From Sphingorhabdus lutea (GTDB lineage Bacteria > Pseudomonadota > Alphaproteobacteria > Sphingomonadales > Sphingomonadaceae): 64,000 nt of DNA. The notes under the pieces are model-generated. The model was not told the DNA's origin, did no database searches, and saw nothing but the letters and a program-made list of their open reading frames with translations. The stretch is taken from positions 1,478,501 through 1,542,500 of the forward strand of contig NZ_CP018154.1 in the NCBI RefSeq assembly GCF_001889025.1, read 5' to 3'. Both the position numbers and the translations under genes were made by a program. Shown here one piece after another: positions 39,573 to 51,545 of this stretch. The stretch's first letter is position 1. Each line of letters starts with the position of its first letter.

Positions 39573-40951
39573 TGGGAAAAAAGTTGATATATTCTCCTCC
39601 ATTGGAATTATTATTGGACGCGAATAATAAAATTATTTTCGCAAGCCCCGAAATTTTGGGTTTGCAAATTGATGCGGGCGGCAAAGAACATGATATTTTT
39701 ATGTTTTATAATTTTGCGTCCCTTGCAAATTTGGTTCGCAAATTAAAAATAAATGTGAATAGGATTTTGAGCATTGCCGTCGATAATATCATTATCGAAA
39801 TGAATGTGGATGTTTCCATCGAAGAAAATTTAACGGGCGGCGATATTGTCAAATTTTTGGTGCATAGCTGGCTGGAGAGAGAAAATCTTTGGTTAGCCGA
39901 TAATGGTGAGTTTGGTCATTTAAATACCGGTTTAATGGGTGCATTATTAGTGACCGATCATCAAAATAGGATTGTCAAAATCATCAATGGAGGTGGTTTA
40001 GAGATTTCAGCAGACGACATAATGGGCAAGGATTTTGGAAATTTATTTCAGATTATTCCCGCTGTTAGGTCGAATATGCAACTGGACCAAATATTCTCCA
40101 GCCATAAAAAGAATGAGAATATCGCTTTGAAATATATGCAAGATAATCGCAATCTGACCGCTGATTTTTTGCCCAATTTTAATGAAGCAAAAATTTTCCA
40201 AGGCTTTCATATAAAATTACGCATTGCCCAAGAAGCAAAAGATATTCTTCATGTTGCGGGACAATTTATTGATGAGGAGCCAGTTCAAATTGGCGCTACA
40301 TTGGCGCCGGCATTGCGCATGCCATTGGGCCGAATTATCGCCAATGCAGAGACAATAAAATCAAAAATATATGGCCCAATTCGTGAAAATTACGCGATTT
40401 ATGCTAGTGATATATCACATGCGGCCAAGCATTTATTGGATTTGGTGGAGGATTTGGGCGATTTGGAATTTATCGAAAAGGCCGGATTTAAAACAGCAAA
40501 AGATAAAATTGACCTATATGATTTGGCTGAACGGGTAAAAGGGTTGCTTGCAGTAAAGGCGAGCGATCATAATAAACGGATAAACATTATTTCAAGTAAT
40601 AAGGCACAGCCCGCCATTGGTGAATTTAGGCGCGTTCTTCAAATTTTGGTGAATTTGGTGAATAATGCCATTCGCTACACGCCCGATGGAGGGGTGATTG
40701 AAATTTTAATCCAAGAAAATGAAAGCCATGCCAAAATCTGCATCATTGATGAAGGTGCAGGCATAGCCGCTGAAGATCAATCTAAAATTTTCAATAAATT
40801 TGAACGACTTGGCCGAACAGGAGATGGTGGCAGCGGACTTGGTCTTTATATTTCACGTAAATTGGCCCGGGCAATGGGCGGCGATTTAAGCGTGAAAAAC
40901 GCCACGGGGAAGGGGTGTGAGTTTACCCTAATTCTTCCCCGCGACATATAA
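39572..40951 (+). CDS. Histidine-kinase-like protein, phospho-His replaced by Pro
   Basis: The 459-residue cytoplasmic protein has PAS-like segments in the N-terminal 230 residues, a dimerisation helix pair and a full HATPase domain: N box Q-I-L-V-N-L-V-N-N-A-I-R-Y-T, D-E-G-A-G-I, F-N-K-F-E-R and G-G-S-G-L-G-L-Y-I-S (from 419). In the H box the canonical S-H-E-L-R-T-P-L reads A-P-A-L-R-M-P-L, so the phospho-His position is Pro246. It probably binds ATP but cannot autophosphorylate at the normal site. No response regulator is next to it. A similar loss is known in DivL, which has Tyr instead. Confidence 0.85.
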   Translation: MGKKLIYSPPLELLLDANNKIIFASPEILGLQIDAGGKEHDIFMFYNFASLANLVRKLKINVNRILSIAVDNIIIEMNVDVSIEENLTGGDIVKFLVHSWLERENLWLADNGEFGHLNTGLMGALLVTDHQNRIVKIINGGGLEISADDIMGKDFGNLFQIIPAVRSNMQLDQIFSSHKKNENIALKYMQDNRNLTADFLPNFNEAKIFQGFHIKLRIAQEAKDILHVAGQFIDEEPVQIGATLAPALRMPLGRIIANAETIKSKIYGPIRENYAIYASDISHAAKHLLDLVEDLGDLEFIEKAGFKTAKDKIDLYDLAERVKGLLAVKASDHNKRINIISSNKAQPAIGEFRRVLQILVNLVNNAIRYTPDGGVIEILIQENESHAKICIIDEGAGIAAEDQSKIFNKFERLGRTGDGGSGLGLYISRKLARAMGGDLSVKNATGKGCEFTLILPRDI

Positions 40952-40958
40952 ATTTTAA

Positions 40959-42242
40959 TTAACGTTGATCAAATCCGACATAATCACGTGTTGCCGGGCC
41001 AGTATAAAGCTGACGCGGGCGGCCGATTTTTTGTTTCGGATCGGAAATCATTTCATTCCATTGCGCAACCCAGCCAACAGTACGTGCCAAGGCAAATAAT
41101 GCTGTGAACATTTCGGTTGGGAAACCAATAGCAGACAAAATAATGCCAGAATAGAAATCCACATTCGGGTAAAGTTTCTTTTCAACAAAATATGGATCGT
41201 TAATAGCAATTTGTTCCAATTCGCGTGCAACATCAAAAATTGGGTCAGTAACGCCTAATTTCTTTAGCACTTCATCAGCGGTTTTTTGCATAACCTTTGC
41301 ACGAGGATCGTAATTTTTATAAACGCGGTGACCAAAGCCCATTAAACGGAATGGATCATTTTTATCCTTTGCACGGGCAATATATTCGGGAATCCGGTCC
41401 ACTGTTCCAATTTCACGCAACATGTTCAGTGCCGCCTCATTCGCGCCGCCATGCGCAGGACCCCATAGGCAGGCAATACCTGCAGCAACGCATGCAAAAG
41501 GATTCGCGCCAGAAGAGCCCGCAAGACGAACAGTCGATGTTGAGGCATTTTGTTCATGATCGGCATGAAGGATGAAAATACGGTCCATTGCCCGTTCAAT
41601 AACGGGGTCAACAACATATTCCTCCGCAGGGACTCCAAAGGTCATGCGCAGGAAATTTCCAGTATAGGAAAGATTATTATCAGGATATAAAAATGGCTGA
41701 CCAATTGAATATTTATATGCCATTGCCGCAATAGTTGGCATTTTGGCGATTAAACGGTGGCTAGAGATTTTGCGATGTTCTGCATCATTAATATCCAAAG
41801 AATCATGGTAAAATGCCGATAAAGCGCCAACAACACCGCACATAACCGCCATGGGGTGGGCATCGCGGCGAAAGCCGGAATAAAATGTCGCCAATTGTTG
41901 GTGCAACATGGTGTGGCGCGAAATTGTATATTCAAAATCGTCAAATTCCTTTTTCTTTGGAAGCTCGCCATTTAATAATAAATAGGCCACTTCCATGAAG
42001 GAGGAGTTTTCTGCCAATTGATCAATAGGATAGCCGCGATGTAACAACACACCTTCGCCGCCGTCAATAAAAGTTAAATTTGAATCGCAACTTGCCGTCG
42101 ATGTAAAGCCCGGATCATAGGTAAAGCAATCGGTTTGGGCATAAAGTTGGCGGATATCCAAAACATCCGGACCCATTGTGCCCTTAATAACTGGCAGGTC
42201 GATTTGCTTATCTCCAAGGTGCAATACAGGGGTGTCACTCAT
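40959..42242 (-). CDS. gltA: Citrate synthase
   Basis: The 427-residue enzyme starts the TCA cycle. N-terminal [50 protein letters not shown] and a C-terminal F-D-Q-R give the type II form. Start 42242 is chosen for GGAG seven bases before; an in-frame upstream start at 42296 would add a hydrophobic stretch. It converges with the kinase-like gene (7-base gap). Confidence 0.97.
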   Translation of the reverse strand: MSDTPVLHLGDKQIDLPVIKGTMGPDVLDIRQLYAQTDCFTYDPGFTSTASCDSNLTFIDGGEGVLLHRGYPIDQLAENSSFMEVAYLLLNGELPKKKEFDDFEYTISRHTMLHQQLATFYSGFRRDAHPMAVMCGVVGALSAFYHDSLDINDAEHRKISSHRLIAKMPTIAAMAYKYSIGQPFLYPDNNLSYTGNFLRMTFGVPAEEYVVDPVIERAMDRIFILHADHEQNASTSTVRLAGSSGANPFACVAAGIACLWGPAHGGANEAALNMLREIGTVDRIPEYIARAKDKNDPFRLMGFGHRVYKNYDPRAKVMQKTADEVLKKLGVTDPIFDVARELEQIAINDPYFVEKKLYPNVDFYSGIILSAIGFPTEMFTALFALARTVGWVAQWNEMISDPKQKIGRPRQLYTGPATRDYVGFDQR

Positions 42243-42340
42243 CAAAATTCTCCAAAATATATATAGCCCAAGGCATATTATGAATATCCCAATCAATATT
42301 GAGCATATCTCATCATAGCCGATTATGGCGTGTTAAGCCA

Positions 42341-42367
42341 ATATGTTTCAGAATAACTGAAACATAT
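42341..42367. promoter_or_regulatory. Perfect 11-bp dyad between gltA and comEC
   Basis: ATATGTTTCAG (42341-42351) and CTGAAACATAT (42357-42367) are perfect inverted copies around AATAA. The site is 98 bases upstream of the gltA ATG and 121 upstream of the comEC start. The two-gene divergent gap (246 bases) holds nothing else obvious. It could be an operator or an RNA hairpin. Confidence 0.55.
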
Positions 42368-42488
42368 ATTGTCCTGGGAAGGATTTCCTTTTCCATGCGG
42401 GTAATTGACTTTAACGTCAAGCAAAGAGTCAGTTTTCACAGGTAAATATCGCTTTTTTTGTTCGTTAAAACTGCTAGCCATTATTTAT

Positions 42489-44648
42489 ATGGCGAGAATG
42501 ATGAATTTCCAATCACATATTATAAATTTTTATAAACGCCGGCATGACATAACCCATGCCTGCGACATGTGGTTAGACAAGCAAAATGACTTATATTTTG
42601 CATGTCCAGTCATCTTTGCTGCATGCGGAATATATAGCTGGTTTAGCTATGGTTATGATGGAATCATTGCCATAATCATATTCGGTGCGGCCTTATTTTT
42701 ATTGAGTTATTTTTTCACGCAGGGCAGTTTGATTAGGCAGTTATTTTTTCGCTGTTCTATTGCATTTTTTATCGGTCTTTCCTCCATCATAGTGCATAAT
42801 TATTTTAACGCGCCAAAATTTATTGAGCGCCCCTTTATCGCAAAATTTTATGCGCATGTTGATGGTGTGGAGCAACTGCCATCACGTCATAAAATACGCC
42901 TTATATTGGACAGTGAGGGTAAGCATGGCTTGCCGCGTAAAATAAGAGTTAGCTATAAAACGAATGATGAAGTGAAGCAGATTGCCAAAAATGACATTAT
43001 CCTTGTAAAAGCAAGGTTAATGCCGCCCAGCCAAAGGCAAATTCCATGGGGATATGATTTTGCGCAAAAATCATGGTTTGAGGGTGTTGGAGCAACAGGC
43101 GCGGGGTTAGGTGCGCCGATCATTATCAAAAAACATCATCTCCAATGGGGAATAGAGCAAAGCAGGCAAGCGGTAGCGCAATATATTGCTGGTCGGAGCA
43201 ATGATGCCGCGCGCGGTATCGCGGTAACATTGGCAACGGGCGATAGGGGGTATATTGGAGAAGAAGACGCAGAGGCGCTTAGGAATAGCGGGCTTGCCCA
43301 TTTATTATCGATTAGTGGTTTGCATGTAACGGCGGTTACCGGTGCGGTTTTTCTTATCATCTCTAAAATATTGTCATTATTTCCTGCATTTGCCTTGCGG
43401 CGCCCAATACCAATTTATGCAGCGGGTGGAGGTGCAATTGCTGCCATTATTTATACATTGATGACAGGATCAGAAATTCCCACGATAAGATCATGCATCG
43501 CTGCCTTGTTAATTTTAACCGCAATATCAATTGGGCGACAGGCATTAACATTGCGGGTTATTGCAGCGGGCATTGTCGTGGTCATCCTCCTATGGCCACA
43601 GGCGTTGGTCGGCCCAAGTTTTCAACTAAGTTTCGCAGCTGTAACAACCATTATTTTACTGCATCAAAGCAAATGGATGAAGGATTTAACCACCCGCCGA
43701 GAGGAGAGCTATTTTCGTAAAATTGGCCGTTTTGCGATATCCTTGCTTATCACCGGTCTTGCAATTGAGATGATATTATCTCCCATTGCATTATTTCATT
43801 TTCATAAGACGGGCATTTATGGGGCAGCGGCAAATTTATTTGCGATTCCGTGGGTAACATTTTTGGTGATGCCGGTTCAGGCTTTGGCGATGTTTTTGGA
43901 TATATTATCACTAGGCGGGCCGATTTGGGCGATTTGTAATATTTTAATTGAGATATTAAATAATCTTGCCCATTTTGTGTCCTCTGCAAGCGGGTCATTG
44001 TTAAGGGTGCCAGCCATTGAGGGTTGGCAATTTGCCATATTGACGGCATCAATGCTGTTTTTCGGTTTGGTTCAATCACGTATTAAATGGGTAGGAATTT
44101 TGATATATTGCGCCATGTTGATGATGATTTTTGTTCAACCAAAGCCAGATTTGTTCATATTATCAGACGGCAAACATTTGATTTTAGACCATGAGGGGCA
44201 GGGTATATTGTTAAGAAGCAGGACAGGCGATTATACCAGCGAGATGTTAAGCGAAGCTATTGCACAGCCCAATGATGCGATTTCTATGGACGAATATGAA
44301 GGTGCAAATTGCAATATGGACAGCTGTATATTCCAAATTGCACAACAGAATAAAAGGCCACATTTAATCATTTTGGCCACTAGGTCAGATTATCTCATAC
44401 CCGCAATGGAACTTGCCGCTACCTGTCGGCGTGTTGATATTGTCATTAGCAGCAGATATTTACCACAAACTTGCCAACCAAGATGGATAAAAATTGATAA
44501 AGGCTATTTGCAAGAAAATGGTGGGGTCGCATTTTTCACAAAAGAACGCAGGATGATGACAGTTGCCGATCAAGATAGGCACAAGCCCTGGACCAGATTT
44601 ATCGAAAATAAAAAATGGCCCAGACGTAATGAGCAGCATGCGAAATGA
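42489..44648 (+). CDS. comEC: ComEC/Rec2-type DNA uptake channel protein
   Basis: From ATG 42489 the protein has about 719 residues and many transmembrane helices. The competence-domain signature appears as G-L-A-H-L-L-S-I-S-G-L-H-V, with the preceding T-G-D-R-G and E-A-L-R-N-S. A C-terminal region with beta-lactamase-like strands lacks clear zinc ligands. It would transport one strand of DNA across the inner membrane if a transformation system is present; no other com gene is in the window. The start is uncertain: ATG 42498 and an upstream TTG at 42405 are alternatives. Confidence 0.9.
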   Translation: MARMMNFQSHIINFYKRRHDITHACDMWLDKQNDLYFACPVIFAACGIYSWFSYGYDGIIAIIIFGAALFLLSYFFTQGSLIRQLFFRCSIAFFIGLSSIIVHNYFNAPKFIERPFIAKFYAHVDGVEQLPSRHKIRLILDSEGKHGLPRKIRVSYKTNDEVKQIAKNDIILVKARLMPPSQRQIPWGYDFAQKSWFEGVGATGAGLGAPIIIKKHHLQWGIEQSRQAVAQYIAGRSNDAARGIAVTLATGDRGYIGEEDAEALRNSGLAHLLSISGLHVTAVTGAVFLIISKILSLFPAFALRRPIPIYAAGGGAIAAIIYTLMTGSEIPTIRSCIAALLILTAISIGRQALTLRVIAAGIVVVILLWPQALVGPSFQLSFAAVTTIILLHQSKWMKDLTTRREESYFRKIGRFAISLLITGLAIEMILSPIALFHFHKTGIYGAAANLFAIPWVTFLVMPVQALAMFLDILSLGGPIWAICNILIEILNNLAHFVSSASGSLLRVPAIEGWQFAILTASMLFFGLVQSRIKWVGILIYCAMLMMIFVQPKPDLFILSDGKHLILDHEGQGILLRSRTGDYTSEMLSEAIAQPNDAISMDEYEGANCNMDSCIFQIAQQNKRPHLIILATRSDYLIPAMELAATCRRVDIVISSRYLPQTCQPRWIKIDKGYLQENGGVAFFTKERRMMTVADQDRHKPWTRFIENKKWPRRNEQHAK

Positions 44649-44752
44649 ATGGCGCATATCATAAATAACGTAGGTAAGAATCAAAAAAATGCAGATGAAT
44701 AAGAGGCTGATGCATAATGCCGCAGACAAATAACAAGATTGAAAGCGATAGG

Positions 44753-44770
44753 GGGATGTGTATCCCTTTT
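44753..44770 (+). terminator. Terminator after comEC
   Basis: GGGAT (44753-44757) pairs with ATCCC (44762-44766) around GTGT and is followed by TTTT. It is short, and its T run lies at the lexA stop codon. Read on plus strand it fits comEC transcripts only. Confidence 0.4.
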
Positions 44771-45458
44771 AATGATAGCGGCGTAATAATCCCGCCAATT
44801 TACCCTGAACGATAATTTCATCTGCTGAATATCGTTGCGGGCTATATGCTGCATTTGCAGGATCAAGTCTAATCATTGAACCTTCTCTATGCAGATATTT
44901 TAAAGTTGCTTCTTCACCGCGCACCAATGCAACAATTATCTCTCCATCACGTGCAGTATCAGTACGTTTAATTAAGGCAAAGTCACCATCAAAAATACCT
45001 GCCTCAACCATAGAATCGCCAGAAACCTCCAGCGCATAATGCTCGCCAGAGCCAAGCAAAGCCATAGGAACTGAGAGAGTTGACTGTCCCTCCATCGCCT
45101 CAATCGGGACGCCAGCGGCAATACGTCCATGCAAGGGGATTTCCATCACATCATTGGCCGCAACTGGCATGGTTTTAGGTGCTGGTGCAGGGGCATCAAC
45201 TTTTTTAGCCATAGAAACAATATTATTGCCAGATGAGCCCGCAATATCGGGCATTTTAACAACCTCCAAAGCACGGGCGCGGTTGGCCAAACGTTTAATG
45301 AAGCCACGCTCTTCCAATGCGCTGATTAAACGGTGGACGCCAGATTTGCTTTTCAAATTTAACGCATCCTTCATTTCTTCAAAAGAAGGGGATACGCCAT
45401 TTTTTTCCAGCCGTGATTGGATAAAACGCAAAAGTTCATTCTGCTTCGCTGTTAACAT
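44769..45458 (-). CDS. lexA: SOS repressor LexA
   Basis: The 229-residue repressor has an N-terminal winged helix ([13 protein letters not shown] and S-P-S-F-E-E-M-K ... S-K-S-G-V-H-R-L) and a C-terminal S24-type peptidase. The cleavage site A115-G116, catalytic Ser149 (S-G-D-S-M-V-E-A-G) and Lys187 fit. RecA-stimulated self-cleavage derepresses DNA-repair genes. A LexA box in its own promoter shows autoregulation. It follows trpC on the minus strand. Confidence 0.97.
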   Translation of the reverse strand: MLTAKQNELLRFIQSRLEKNGVSPSFEEMKDALNLKSKSGVHRLISALEERGFIKRLANRARALEVVKMPDIAGSSGNNIVSMAKKVDAPAPAPKTMPVAANDVMEIPLHGRIAAGVPIEAMEGQSTLSVPMALLGSGEHYALEVSGDSMVEAGIFDGDFALIKRTDTARDGEIIVALVRGEEATLKYLHREGSMIRLDPANAAYSPQRYSADEIIVQGKLAGLLRRYH

Positions 45459-45475
45459 AAATCTGCTCCATTATT

Positions 45476-45490
45476 GAACATATATGGAAC
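45476..45490 (-). promoter_or_regulatory. LexA (SOS) box of lexA
   Basis: The minus strand reads GTTC-CATATAT-GTTC, an exact match to the alphaproteobacterial direct-repeat SOS box GTTC-N7-GTTC. It is 17 bases upstream of the lexA ATG. Confidence 0.9.
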
Positions 45491-45524
45491 AGATAGAAAA
45501 CAAAATGGCATTTGTCAAGTCATG

Positions 45525-46358
45525 CTATATGCTTTTTTCACCCGTTAACAACATAGTGGTGGCGACCTTTACATCATCTTGCCGCATCAAACTTTCCCCG
45601 ACTAAAAAGCTTTTTATCCCTGATTGGGAAAGCCGCATCAAATCTTGATGCGTATTTATCCCGCTTTCTCCGACCAAAAGATAATCTTTGGGCACCATTT
45701 TTGATATGCGCTCACATGTGGCAATATCGGTTTCAAAAGTCGCCAAATTGCGGTTGTTAACGCCCAATAGGCGGGAGTTTAAATGTGTTAAGGCCCGTTC
45801 CGCTTCTGTTTCATCATGAACCTCTATCAACGCATCCATGCCCAATTCATGCGCGGCAATTTCAATTTCCTTGGCCAAAATATCATCCAAGGCAGCCATA
45901 ATGATGAGAATGGCATCGGCGCCCAATGCGCGCGATTCCGCAATTTGCCATGGATCAACCATAAAATCCTTACGCAAACAGGGCAGCTTTACAGCATTTC
46001 GTGCGGCTACTAAATAATCATCATGTCCCTTAAAAAATTGCTCATCTGTTAAAATAGAAAGGCAGGCAGCGCCTCCCTTTTCATAATCAATAGCATGAGC
46101 AGGCGGGTTGAAATCAGCTCTAATCAATCCTTTTGAAGGGGAGGCCGCTTTAATTTCCGCAATAAGAGCAAAATGTTCAGCGGAGAATTTTTCCAATGAA
46201 GCCTTGAAACCTCTCGGCTTGCTTTGTTGATCAATTGATTCTTTAATAAAATTATTGCTTTTTATTGCTTTACGCGCGGCCACCTCGCCGCGTTTAAAAT
46301 TGCAAATCTCAATCAATTTATTGCTGCTATTTTTATTTGATGCATTTATTATATTCAT
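45525..46358 (-). CDS. trpC: Indole-3-glycerol phosphate synthase
   Basis: The 277-residue TIM-barrel enzyme makes indole-3-glycerol phosphate. It shows [13 protein letters not shown], the L-R-K-D-F motif, [15 protein letters not shown], and V-G-E-S-G-I. The start at 46358 overlaps the trpD stop (ATGA). Compared with relatives it has a slightly long N-terminus ([13 protein letters not shown]). Confidence 0.95.
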   Translation of the reverse strand: MNIINASNKNSSNKLIEICNFKRGEVAARKAIKSNNFIKESIDQQSKPRGFKASLEKFSAEHFALIAEIKAASPSKGLIRADFNPPAHAIDYEKGGAACLSILTDEQFFKGHDDYLVAARNAVKLPCLRKDFMVDPWQIAESRALGADAILIIMAALDDILAKEIEIAAHELGMDALIEVHDETEAERALTHLNSRLLGVNNRNLATFETDIATCERISKMVPKDYLLVGESGINTHQDLMRLSQSGIKSFLVGESLMRQDDVKVATTMLLTGEKSI

Positions 46359-47293
46359 TGCGCAATCCAACAATTTAACAAGGCATTGGGCAGGCCCTTA
46401 TCAATGGTTTCCGATGCTTCTTCAATCCCATCTTCCCAGCTTTCAGCCATGTCAGACACCATTAAAGCGGCCGCTACATTTAACAATACGGCATAATGAT
46501 ATGCGCTGCGTTCGCCCATCAATAATTGGCGAAGTTGTGTAGCATTATAGGCTGCATCGCCCCCCTTTATCGCGCTTAATGGGGAAGGGGGAATATCAAA
46601 TTGTTCTGGGTGAATAATATCATATGTAATTTTTCCGCCATCAATTGTCGCAATACTGCTTTGTCCGGCGATTGATATTTCATCCAGTCCCTCATTCCCT
46701 GAAACAATAATCGCTTTTTCATATCCCAATTTCAACATCGCCTCTGCATAAATGGGGATTATATCAGGATGGGCAACGCCAATTAACTGGCGCTTTACAC
46801 CGCATGGATTGCATAAAGGGCCAAGCAGATTAAAAATGGTGCGGCGGCCAATTTTCTTACGAATGGGGGCGATTGCGCCAAGGGCTGGGTGATATTTTTG
46901 GGCAAAGAAAAAGCCTATTCCAATTTCATTTAGGCTTTTTTGCGCATCATGTGTTTCCAAATTTATTCCCAATGCCTCTAATGTATCAGCAGCGCCAGCC
47001 TTGCTGGATGCGGCGCGATTACCATGTTTGGCCACGGGAATATCCATGGAGGCAATGATGATTGATGCCGCGGTAGAGATGTTCAAGCTATGCTGGCCAT
47101 CGCCGCCAGTCCCGCATACATCAATAGAATTTTTTGGTGCATTTGCCTTAACCATATGGTCGCGCATTGCCGTTGCTGCGGCAACAATATCATCCGCTGT
47201 CTCGCCGCGATCTGCCAAATTTATCAAATGACGTTCAATTTCATCGTGCGGCATATTGCCGCTTAGCATATAATTAAAGTCTATATCGCTCAT
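46355..47293 (-). CDS. trpD: Anthranilate phosphoribosyltransferase
   Basis: The 312-residue enzyme joins anthranilate to PRPP. The signature [29 protein letters not shown] and N-L-L-G-P-L-C-N-P are present. It is somewhat shorter than the common ~340 residues. ATGA overlaps on both sides couple it to trpG and trpC. Confidence 0.95.
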   Translation of the reverse strand: MSDIDFNYMLSGNMPHDEIERHLINLADRGETADDIVAAATAMRDHMVKANAPKNSIDVCGTGGDGQHSLNISTAASIIIASMDIPVAKHGNRAASSKAGAADTLEALGINLETHDAQKSLNEIGIGFFFAQKYHPALGAIAPIRKKIGRRTIFNLLGPLCNPCGVKRQLIGVAHPDIIPIYAEAMLKLGYEKAIIVSGNEGLDEISIAGQSSIATIDGGKITYDIIHPEQFDIPPSPLSAIKGGDAAYNATQLRQLLMGERSAYHYAVLLNVAAALMVSDMAESWEDGIEEASETIDKGLPNALLNCWIAQ

Positions 47294-47871
47294 ACTGGTT
47301 TGGGCTCCAGCCCGGCAATTTCCATGAAATTGGCCAATAAATCATGCCCATATTCGGTGGCAATGCTTTCGGGGTGAAATTGAACCCCAAAAATAGGCAG
47401 TTTTTCATGCGCAAAGCCCATGACCGATCCATCATCTGCCGTTGCATTAACATGCAGGCAGGACGGTATATCCTCGACAATTAAGGAATGATATCTTGTT
47501 GCCTGAAAAGGGGAGGGTATGCCCCGAAAAAGAGAGCTATTATCATGCTGAACGGGGGATGTTTTGCCATGCATTAACCCGCCGCGAACCACCGACCCAC
47601 CAAAATATTGGCCAATTGCCTGATGCCCCAAACATACGCCGAATAATGGTTTTATCGCCTTTGCACATGCGCCCACCAATTCAAGTGAAATGCCCGCTTC
47701 ATTGGGGGTGCATGGGCCGGGTGATATTAAATAAGCATCTGCATTCATTGCCATGGCTTCATCTACGCTAATTTCATCATTGCGCACGACCTTAACGTCG
47801 CTGCCCAATTCCAAAAGATAATGGACAAGGTTGAATGTAAAGCTGTCATAATTGTCGATGACAAGGATCAT
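47290..47871 (-). CDS. trpG: Anthranilate synthase glutaminase component
   Basis: The 193-residue glutamine amidotransferase supplies ammonia to TrpE. The class I triad is in F-G-V-C-L-G-H-Q-A-I (nucleophile Cys) and F-H-P-E-S-I (His, Glu), with D-N-Y-D-S-F-T at the N-terminus. It overlaps trpE and trpD by four bases. A dual role with PabB is possible. Confidence 0.95.
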   Translation of the reverse strand: MILVIDNYDSFTFNLVHYLLELGSDVKVVRNDEISVDEAMAMNADAYLISPGPCTPNEAGISLELVGACAKAIKPLFGVCLGHQAIGQYFGGSVVRGGLMHGKTSPVQHDNSSLFRGIPSPFQATRYHSLIVEDIPSCLHVNATADDGSVMGFAHEKLPIFGVQFHPESIATEYGHDLLANFMEIAGLEPKPV

Positions 47872-49418
47872 TGTCCAAATCCAATCTTATTGGCTTGGCG
47901 AATGGCCTCTTGAGCAGCAGCTAATAATGCGCCTGCCTTCGCCTCACATTCGCGTTGTTCATATTCCGGATCAGAATCCGCGACAATACCTGCGCCGGAT
48001 TGCACATGCATGACGCCATCCTTTACAATGGCTGTGCGTAGGATGATACAGCTGTCCATATTGCCATTGGGGCTGAAATATCCAACACCGCCCGCATAGG
48101 GGCCGCGGCACTCATCTTCTAATTCGGATATAATTTGACAGGCGCGCACCTTTGGCGCACCGCTGACGGTTCCTGCGGGAAACCCGGCAAATAACGCGTC
48201 CATCGCGTCTTTACCCGCGTCCAATTCGCCCACCACATTGGACACAATATGCATTACATGGCTGTAATTTTCGACCATATAGCTGTCGGTCACAGTCACA
48301 CTGCCGCCCTTTGAAACCCGGCCAACATCATTACGGCCAAGGTCGAGTAACATTAAATGCTCTGCACGTTCTTTGGGATCGGCAAGCAAATCTGCGCGAT
48401 TTTTGGCGTCCTCAATTTCATTTTTACCGCGTGGGCGCGTCCCTGCAATGGGGCGAATGGTTACCTCCCCATCACGCGCACGAACCAATATTTCGGGCGA
48501 AGAACCGATGAGTGAAAAACCAGGCAGATCCAAAAAATAAAGAAATGGCGAGGGGTTTATCCGGCGAAGTGCACGGTACAAATCAATCGGGGGCAGGGTA
48601 AAAGGAACGGTGAATCGCTGTGCAAGGACAAGCTGGAATATATCGCCAGCCTCAATATATTCCTTGGCCCGTAATACCTTTTGAGAATATGCGCCTGCGT
48701 CCAAAATGGGGCTAAGCGCCTCTGGCATTGCAATTTTTTGACCATAATATTTATTTTCAGCATCTGATTTGATGCCGGATGATAATTTGCGCTCCACCTC
48801 ATCTAATATTAGGTTTTTTTGCTCAATTGCAGCTTCGGGCAACATTTCCTTATCTGCCCAAATTGGCGCGATAACGAAAATTTCATCGCTTAACTTATCC
48901 AAAATGATGATGATTGTAGGCCGCACAAATATACCATCGGGCAGGCCTAATCCTTCATTGGCATTGCGGGGTAATTTTTCAACAAGGCCAATTGTTTCAT
49001 AACCAAAATATCCGACCAAACATGCCAAAGCATCGGGCAAAATGGAGGGAATATCGTCGATATGACATTCTTTTACCAAATTGCGAATGGCGTGGTCCAT
49101 GCCGATATTTAATGGTTCAAAGGCATTTTGATCATCGGCCCATTTGCGGTTTAAAAAGGATTGCTTGCCCTGCGCGCGCAGCATTAAATCTGGCGCTAAC
49201 CCAATAATGCTATATCGGCCTCTGGTCGTGCCACCTTCCACCGATTCCAGCAGATAATCGCCGCGATTTTCCTCCATTAAACGTAGGGACACCGATATGG
49301 CGGTGTCACAATCGGCCACCCATTTGCGCCACAATAAAGAAGATTTTCCCTGCTTTAATTTTTGCAATGCAATATTGGCGGCTTCATGTTGCTGCGATGA
49401 TTTTTCTTGATGGGGCAT
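47868..49418 (-). CDS. trpE: Anthranilate synthase component I
   Basis: The 516-residue chorismate-using enzyme has the N-terminal Trp feedback site region (Y-L-L-E-S-V-E-G-G), G-S-S-P-E-I-L-V, R-P-I-A-G-T-R-P-R-G, and the active-site D-L-G-R-N-D-V-G-R. It opens trpE-G-D-C; trpF, trpB and trpA are elsewhere. A pentanucleotide repeat lies immediately before it. Confidence 0.95.
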   Translation of the reverse strand: MPHQEKSSQQHEAANIALQKLKQGKSSLLWRKWVADCDTAISVSLRLMEENRGDYLLESVEGGTTRGRYSIIGLAPDLMLRAQGKQSFLNRKWADDQNAFEPLNIGMDHAIRNLVKECHIDDIPSILPDALACLVGYFGYETIGLVEKLPRNANEGLGLPDGIFVRPTIIIILDKLSDEIFVIAPIWADKEMLPEAAIEQKNLILDEVERKLSSGIKSDAENKYYGQKIAMPEALSPILDAGAYSQKVLRAKEYIEAGDIFQLVLAQRFTVPFTLPPIDLYRALRRINPSPFLYFLDLPGFSLIGSSPEILVRARDGEVTIRPIAGTRPRGKNEIEDAKNRADLLADPKERAEHLMLLDLGRNDVGRVSKGGSVTVTDSYMVENYSHVMHIVSNVVGELDAGKDAMDALFAGFPAGTVSGAPKVRACQIISELEDECRGPYAGGVGYFSPNGNMDSCIILRTAIVKDGVMHVQSGAGIVADSDPEYEQRECEAKAGALLAAAQEAIRQANKIGFGQ

Positions 49419-49431
49419 GGTTGATGTTGCG

Positions 49432-51412
<1,981 letters not shown>

Positions 51413-51545
51413 TTTAAACCTACTTTATTTTTTAGTAAAACTTTCTATGGGCTTTAAGCATGCAAGGCATTATGTTCAAGCAAAAGGACAGAAGAATAGA
51501 AATTTTGTTAAAAAATTTGACTGCTAAATTTATGGGAGAGGCAAT

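Noticed and set aside
42405..42488. Upstream extension of comEC from TTG
   Set aside because: No ribosome site and no similarity to the usual ComEC start; internal ATG codons fit better.
44460..44729. 89-codon minus-strand frame with a hydrophobic N-terminus
   Set aside because: Two thirds lie antisense to comEC; no ribosome site; the hydrophobic start comes from AT-rich intergenic DNA.
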